This document shows positions 58,103 through 64,000 of a stretch of 64,000 bases of DNA, in pieces. The stretch spans positions 19,357,194-19,421,193 of the forward strand of contig CM077149.1 of NCBI GenBank assembly GCA_039583875.1, given 5' to 3'. The first letter of the stretch is position 1. The number at the start of each line of letters is the position of its first letter. The notes under the pieces are model-generated. The model worked only from the letters and a program-made list of their open reading frames with translations. It did not search any database and had not been told where the DNA came from. This stretch comes from Platanthera guangdongensis (taxonomy: Eukaryota > Streptophyta > Magnoliopsida > Asparagales > Orchidaceae). Made by a program: the position numbers and the translations under genes.

Positions 58103-60141
58103 ATGGGTTCAGGAGAAAACCATAAAGAACTTGGTTCAATGAAGTTGCCTATCTACAGGAAGGAAATCTTTGGAATTTGGAAGGAAAGGGTCAGACTATT
58201 TATGGAGGCATCTGATCCTAGAATTTATATAACAGATCAGGAAGGACCATATGTTCCAATGAACGTTTCTGTTCTTGATGCTAATCAAAGGACTCCTAAG
58301 GATTTTTCAGAAATGATAAAAGATGAGATCATCTTGGCTACAATGGATAAAAGAGCACAGAATATTATAGTGAGTGCCATAGATGATTCAACATTCCAGA
58401 ATCTGATTCACTGCCAAACTTCCAAGGAGATATGGGACACTTTGGTTGTCTACATGGAGGGTTCTGAAGAGGTTAGGCAAGATAGAAAGACTATGCTTAA
58501 TCAAGAGTATGTGAGTTTCAGACAAGCCAAGTCTGATAGTATAATTGAATGTTATAAGAAGTTCTACAGAATTGTAAATGAATTAATGTCCTATGGAAGA
58601 ATCTTCAGTACATATGAGCTGAATGACAAATTCCTTTGGTCTTTGACTAAGGATTGGGATACAAAGATTTGTGCCATAAGGGAAGTGGCCAGACTAGCAG
58701 AGATTTCACCTCCAACACTGTTTGGTAAATTGTTGTCTTATGAGATGCAGTTGTTGGCCAGGAAGGAGGAAGAGAAAAATACAAAGGGTGACCATAGAGA
58801 CAAGTCAGTGGCCTTCAAGGTAGAAGCCACAAGGAAGAATAGGAGAATGTCTCCATCTTCTCCTAAGAAAGATGCAGAAGTGAACTCAGAAAATTCTGAT
58901 AATCCCAGTTCAGACAGCAGTAATTCAGATGAAGATTTTGCTGCTTTCACTAGGCAGTTTCAGAGATTCTTAAAGAAGAAGCCGTGGAAATCTAAGCCAT
59001 CATCATCTCAGTCCAAGGATGACTATTATCAGAAGAGAAAATCATCTAGGAAGGACAAGAGTGGGACAAAGCCTAGCAAGTCAACTACATCAAAGATCAT
59101 TTGTTATTGCTGCAATAGACCTGGACATGTTGTGGCTGACTGTCCAGACAAAAGGAAGGAGTTTACTGATAAGAAGAAGTCTCAGCACAAGAGCAAGAAG
59201 GATAAATCCTTGGTAGCTAAGAAAGAGAAAAGTTGGACAGATCAATCAACTTCAGAGTCTGAATTTGAGGCTGAGGCCTATATTGGTCTGTTTGCAACAG
59301 AAGAAGAGGATGAGTTCTTGAGATTACTGGACTCTATATATGAACAAGAAGACCATCAGTGCAAAGGACTGATGGCTATGTCTGAAGAAGACCAGTGACA
59401 GGATCAACCTGGCCCCAATAAGGTAAAAAGTTCATCTGTAGATTCTGATTACTTCACTGGATCAGAATCAGATGCATCTGCATCAATAGATGTGGATGAG
59501 TCTGAATCCGAAGGAGATATTTATCAGCTGATAGATGAATATGGGGATTTGTTGCAGACACTCAAGAGAAGCAAAAACCTGGCCAAAATCTGGCTAAGGA
59601 AATTGCAGCTCTTAAGTTGGTTGCATCTGATTCAGATAAGCTACTGGATCAGAAGATGAATGAGATTGCCAGGCTGAAAAACATAACTGTTATTCAGATG
59701 GGTACAATCACATTCAAAAATGATCAGATCAAAAGTCTGGAAAACAGATTTCAGAAAGAGAAGGAGATAGTGGCAAATTTCTCTAAGCCAAAATCTGTCC
59801 TACCCCTAATTGATGACTTTGTGTCTCAAAATGGTAAGGCAGGATTAGGCTTTAAGGGAACTACATGGGCTGCCCAGTTCAATAATAAAGGCAAAGCCCT
59901 AGCACAAAATAAAAGAGCTGCTGCCAACAATACAGCTAAGATTGTACCTGAAAAGAGGTATAATAAGTATGAGTGCTGGTGTTGTGGTAAGATATGCCAT
60001 TATGCCTTAGACTGTTGGCACAATACCATTGTCAGAAAGGATAGCAGTCTACCTATTAGAAGTGCTGCAGGCAGATTTGTCAAGTTTCAGGCTAACTTGA
60101 ACCAAGGACCCAAAAGTTATTTGGGTTCTAAGGTTAAGTAA
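58103..60141 (+). pseudogene. gag: Element D gag
   Basis: Start at 58103 (MGSGENHKELGSM). Open for 431 codons: capsid (GIWKERVRLFMEASDPRIY; KDWDTKICAIREVARL; LFGKLLSYEMQL), Ser/Lys-rich region, knuckle CYCCNRPGHVVADC (59102-59143), acidic tail. TGA at 59396-59398, then a frameshift near 59585, then the second part from about 59617 with a coiled coil and the second knuckle CWCCGKICHYALDC (59973-60014), in which the usual G before H is C. Ends at TAA 60139-60141, the stop shared by A, D and E. Confidence 0.9.
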
Positions 60142-60660
60142 TCTTTGTTACAGGTGAGTCCAAGTTTCCATACCCCTATATGGTACTTGGACGGTGGATG
60201 TTCCAGGCACATGACTGGAACAAGAGGATTGCTAAAGCACTACTCACCAATACTGAATAGGCCTAAAGTAATCTTTGGTGGTTCTGAAAAAGGAGTCATC
60301 AAAGGGTTTGGTAACATCTCTACCAACTCAATCACTATCACTCAAGTGGCTTATGTGAAGGGTTTGAAACACAACCTAATAAGCATAAGCCAGCTGAGTG
60401 ATCTTGGATATGACATTTCATTTATCAAAAATGGGTGTCATATCAAGAGATCTAGTGATCAAAAAGTCATATTGACTGGCTATAGAAATAGAAATATATA
60501 TTGCCTAAATTTTGAGTGTGAGAATAAAAATTCTCCTATCTGTCTTGTGGTTGATGAGAAAGCCTCTCATTGTGTCAAATGGCACAAGAGGCTGGCTCAT
60601 CTTAACTACAAGACTATTGACCAACTCTTTAGTAAAGAGTTAGTGAGGAATGGTCCTTAA
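60142..60660 (+). pseudogene. pol: Element D protease and GAG-pre-integrase
   Basis: Same frame as gag, after its stop. WYLDGGCSRHMTG (60181-60219) has glycine where the serine of D-S-G is expected. HKRLAHLNYKTID near 60580-60618. TAA at 60658-60660 replaces a glutamine codon found in A. Confidence 0.9.
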
Positions 60661-61785
60661 GTTAAGTGCTATAAGGATGAGATATGCTCAGCTTGTCAAA
60701 AAGGCAAGCAGACCAGATCCTCCTTTCATAGCCTAGGAACCAAAGACTCTGTGAGGTGCTTATACCTCTTGCATATGGATTTATTTGGTCCTATGCCAGT
60801 TCATAGTCTAGGTAGGAAGGTTTATACTTTTGTGGTAGTAGATGACTATTCTAGATTTTCATGGGTATTCTTTCTGAGACAGAAATCTGAAACCCCAAAT
60901 GTCTTCTGCAATTTTGTCAAACAAATTCAGAATGAATTAGATAGTTCAGTGGTCAAAATCAGAAGTGACCATGGAACTGAATTCCAATCTGAAAGTATGA
61001 CAAGGTTGTGTGAAGAATTTGGGATTCATCAGGAATTCTCCTCACCTAGAACACCTCAGAAAAATGACATTGCTGAAAGAAAGAATAGGACATTGATTGA
61101 GGCTGGAAGAACACTATTGAGTGATACTACTCTCCCAAAATATTTTTGGGCTGAGGTAGTAAACACTGCATATCATGTGCTCAATAGGGCTTCCATCACC
61201 AAAAGCCACAAAAAGACACCCTATGAGGTTATGAAGGGCAAAAAACCAAACTTATCCTATTTTAGGACCTTTGGTTACAAGTGCTATGTACTTAACAATG
61301 GCAAGTCTCACCTAACTAAGTTTGCTGCCAAATCCCAAGATGGGATATTTGTTGGGTACAACAATAATAGTAAGGCTTATAGGGTCTACAATTTGGCTAC
61401 TCAAGTTGTAGAAGAGTCAGTTCATGTCATATTTGATGAATGTAGACTTATTAACAGTGAGTTGCCTAGTTGTTCTTGTAGCTCCACAGGTATGCAACAG
61501 AAGATGGACCAACTTACTATCAGAGAAGATCCAAATGCAAAGCAGGATGAGGAAAATCATAGTTGTTGTCCAGGGGGAGTACAAGACACTCAAGAGAAAA
61601 ATAAAGACCATGAGGTGCAGCATAATGAAGAGATTGAAGAAGGTCAAACGGTTGATAGATTACCTCCAGCAGTTAGACATTTAAAGGATCATCCCGCACA
61701 CCAGATCATTGGTGATCCAAGACATGGAGTACAAACAAGGAGCAGGAACTTAAATACAGTTCTTTGCTCAAGTTTCTTATCTTAA
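60661..61785 (+). pseudogene. pol: Element D integrase
   Basis: LLHMDLFGPMPVHSLGRKVY, IRSDHGTEFQSE and PQKNDIAERKNRTL carry D, D and E; the usual QQNG is QKND. 344 codons are open from 60751 through the acidic linker to TAA at 61783-61785. Confidence 0.9.
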
Positions 61786-63250
61786 TTGGAACCCAAGAGA
61801 TTTGAAGAAGATATTCATGACCCACACTGGATTGATGCTATGCAGGGGGAGTTAAATCAATTCAGAAGGTGCAAGGTCTGGGAGTTGGTTCAAATACCAA
61901 AGGGCCACAATATCATATGGACAAAGTAGATTTATAGAAACAAGCTTGATGAGAGTGAGATCATAGTGAAGAACAAGGAAAGACTAGTTGCCAAAGGATA
62001 CAGGCAGGAAAAGGGCATTGACTTTGATCAGACTTTTGCTCCAATGGCAAGGTTGGAAGCAATCAGGCTATTCCTTGCCTATGCAGCATATTAAGCTTCA
62101 AAGTATTCTAAATGGATGTTAAGTCAGCATTCTTAAATGGAGACTTAAAAGAGGGGGTTTATGTAGAACAACCCTCAGGTTTTGTTGATCCACTCAAACA
62201 TAATTATGTTTATAGACTTATGAAAGCTTTATATGGGTTGAAACAAGCCCCAAGGGCTTGGTATGAAACCCTATCTAATTTCCTCATTGAGAACAAATTC
62301 TCAAGGGGGAGAATAGATAAGACTCTATTCCTTAGAGAATCCAAAGAAAAGATCATCCTAGTCTAAATATATGTTGATGACATAATATTTGGTTCTACTG
62401 AAAATAACCTTTGTAGAAAGTTTGCAAAACTTATGCAAGAGAAATTTGAAATGAGCATTATGGGAGAACTTAAGTTCTTCTTGGGACTCCAAGTAAGACA
62501 GACTGATGATGGTATGTCCATATATCAGTCTAAGTTCACCCTGGAGTTAATTAAGAAGTATGGTATGGAGTCATCCACTACCATGAGAACTCCAATGGGG
62601 ACAAGTATGTCTCTAAGCAAAGATGATGTATGGAAACCTGTAGATTAGTCTTTGTATAGAGGAATAGTTGGATCCCTCCTATATCTGACTGCTAGTAGAC
62701 CAGATATCATGTATGCTACATGTGTCTGTGTTAGGTACCAATCCTGCCCTAAAGAATCTCATTATACTGCTGTCAAAAGGATTTTGAGATATCTTAAGGG
62801 CACACCTAATCTAGGCCTTTGGTATCCTAGGAATAGAGATTTTCTACTAATGGGCTATTCAGATGCAGACTTTGCAGGTTGCAAAGTAGATAGGAAAAGC
62901 ACAACAGGCACCTGTCAATTTCTAGGAGGAAGACTGGTGTCATGGAGCTGTAAGAAGCAGACTAGTGCGGCAATTTCCACAGCTGAGTCTGAGTATGTTG
63001 CTGCAGGAAGTTGCTGTGCACAAATGTTGTGGATACATCTTTAGTTAGAAGATTATGGTATTCAGGTAAGTAGAACTCCATTATTATGTGATTCTACTAG
63101 TGCTATTTGTATTGCACATAATCATGTTTCACATAATAGAACAAAACTTATAGAAATAAGATACCATTTTCTTATAGATCATGAGAGAAAGAAGATATTT
63201 CATTAGAATTTGTTAATACTGATTTACAAATTGCTGACATGTTCACAAAG
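61786..63250 (+). pseudogene. pol: Element D reverse transcriptase and RNase H
   Basis: RT: CKVWELVQIPKGHNI, TAG 61927-61929, [22 protein letters not shown] and shift near 62091, [23 protein letters not shown] 62364-62366, catalytic [10 protein letters not shown] (62367-62396), TAG 62646-62648. [38 protein letters not shown] near 63042, then CDSTSAICIAHN. Active-site residues kept. Confidence 0.9.
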
Positions 63251-63338
63251 CTTTTAGATGAAACTAAATTCAATAATTTCAAAATTGAATTAGGAATGTT
63301 GAACATAAATTAGTTTAACAAATTTGGCTAAGTAAAAT

Positions 63339-63720
63339 TGTGTCGACACGAAACGTTGTCTGTGTCGACACATAGTAGTTGGTGTCAACACTCCAGGGAA
63401 GTGATGTCGACACATCCAGAAAATTGGTGTCGACACTTTAGAGAAGTAGTGTCGACACATCCAGAAGTGGTGTCGACACTTAGAATCAACACACAGATTT
63501 CGTCGAGCGCAGAATCTACTAATCGTCGAGTGCAGAATGGACACATATCGTCGAGCGCAGATTCAACAACACTTCGTCGACCTCAAGTCGTCGACTTCAC
63601 GGGCTCTTCGTCGAACTCGACCAAGACAAATAGAATTGGTGTCGACATATAGAAGTCAACACTCAGTCGAGGCATTAGAAGTCTGTGTCGACACATTTCA
63701 ACTGTGTCGACACATTAAGA
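63339..63720. repeat. Internal array of D (GTGTCGACAC and TCGTCGAG)
   Basis: GTGTCGACAC-type cores at 63341, 63362, 63381, 63403, 63427, 63450, 63470, then TCGTCGAGCGCAG-type cores (63501-63610), then GTGTCGACAC again to 63715. Lies between pol and the internal TATA. Confidence 0.93.
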
Positions 63721-63760
63721 GAATATTGACGCGCCTTTTGAACTTCATTATTTAGAAGGG

Positions 63761-63770
63761 TATAAATAGG
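63761..63770 (+). promoter_or_regulatory. Internal TATA box upstream of extra ORF in D
   Basis: TATAAATAGG, 100-109 bp upstream of the ATG at 63870; followed by a CT-rich leader (TTCTCTCTTCTCACTCC) as in E. Confidence 0.65.
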
Positions 63771-63869
63771 TCAACAACATATACTGTCGACACACTCTCC
63801 ATCTTTTCGAGACCAAAACCCTGTGTCGACAAATTCTCTCTTCTCACTCCAAGCTTTCACTCAACCCCA

Positions 63870-63911
63870 ATGGCGCCAAAGCTTGAAGATAACGTCAACG
63901 AAGACCACTAG
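63870..63911 (+). pseudogene. Element D extra ORF, truncated after 13 codons
   Basis: ATGGCGCCAAAGC start as in E, good start context, then TAG at 63909-63911. Homology to E is lost within a few bases after this point. Confidence 0.75.
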
Positions 63912-63919
63912 AAGATATG

Positions 63920-64000
63920 CACTTTACAGTGACGTTTTTTTTTTGCGACGTTTTGAAAACGTCACTGTTTGTTTTCTTTCTAGCGACGTTTTTTTAAAAA
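63920..64000 (+). mobile_element. Possible end of a CACTA transposon
   Basis: Starts CACTTTACAGTGACG, followed by the perfect palindrome GACGTTTTGAAAACGTC (63948-63964) and another CGACGTTTTTTT. Plant CACTA elements start with CACTA/CACT and carry subterminal GACGTTTT repeats. Only 81 bp are visible, so this is tentative. Confidence 0.4.

Larger units (their letters stand above)
56197..64000 (+). mobile_element. Element D: SIRE-like Ty1/copia, 3' end outside window
   Basis: 5' LTR 56197-58022, primer site, gag, PR, IN, RT, RH, internal array and TATA, start of extra ORF. Inserted in LTR J. Numerous nonsense codons. The sequence after 63919 may belong to another transposon inserted in the extra ORF. 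Confidence 0.93.

Noticed and set aside
1..64000. Host protein genes, tRNA or rRNA genes
   Set aside because: Every long frame that carries a recognisable domain is gag, pol or a transposon extra ORF; no cloverleaf or rRNA block was recognised by eye.

Overview
This window is plant repeat DNA from an angiosperm nuclear genome. It is made almost entirely of nested LTR retrotransposons, and I see no host gene, tRNA, rRNA or CRISPR locus. The species cannot be read from the sequence. The plant assignment rests on SIRE/Maximus-like Ty1/copia elements with an extra ORF after pol, Tekay/Del-like Ty3/gypsy elements with LTRs of about 3.6 kb, and a Tat/Retand-like Ty3/gypsy element with a second RNase H and antisense extra ORFs. 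Names A to K below are local labels.

Layout. A (1-7270, minus) is a SIRE-like copia running off the left edge and inserted in the integrase of B. B (7271-25640, minus) is a Tekay-like gypsy whose 5' LTR is 22003-25640; it interrupts the gag of H. C (11758-21380, minus) is a Ty1/copia inserted in the leader of B with a perfect 5-bp target duplication. G (16898-21202) is a 4.3-kb near-perfect palindrome inserted in the 5' LTR of C, also with a perfect 5-bp duplication. H (25641 to about 40450, plus) is a Tat-like gypsy: gag end, PR, RT, RNase H, second RNase H, IN, a 74-bp minisatellite, two antisense genes that look spliced, a 21-nt array and an LTR promoter. F (35085-39947, minus) is a gag-deleted relative of C inside H, with a perfect target duplication. 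K (about 40440-40835) is an LTR-like fragment. E (40836-52958, minus) is a complete SIRE-like element with both LTRs and the extra ORF. J (53459-56196, minus) is a Tekay-like LTR cut by D. D (56197 to the right edge, plus) is a third SIRE-like element whose extra ORF ends after 13 codons, next to what looks like the end of a CACTA transposon.

How the parts work together. Each element has or had the standard cycle: LTR promoter, tRNA-Met primer site, gag, protease, integrase, reverse transcriptase and RNase H, polypurine tract. All pol genes seen here carry nonsense or frameshift damage; A is the least damaged. The most striking shared feature is noncoding. Three unrelated lineages (SIRE-like, Tekay-like, Tat-like) carry arrays of TCGA-centred motifs, mostly perfect palindromes, spaced about 19-22 nt and placed upstream of a TATA box in the LTR. 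The cores are GTGTCGACAC, TTCTCGAGAA, CTACTCGAGTAG and TCGTCGAG. In the SIRE-like family the same array-plus-TATA module is repeated inside the element, just upstream of the extra ORF. This suggests a second, subgenomic promoter using the same enhancer code as the LTR.
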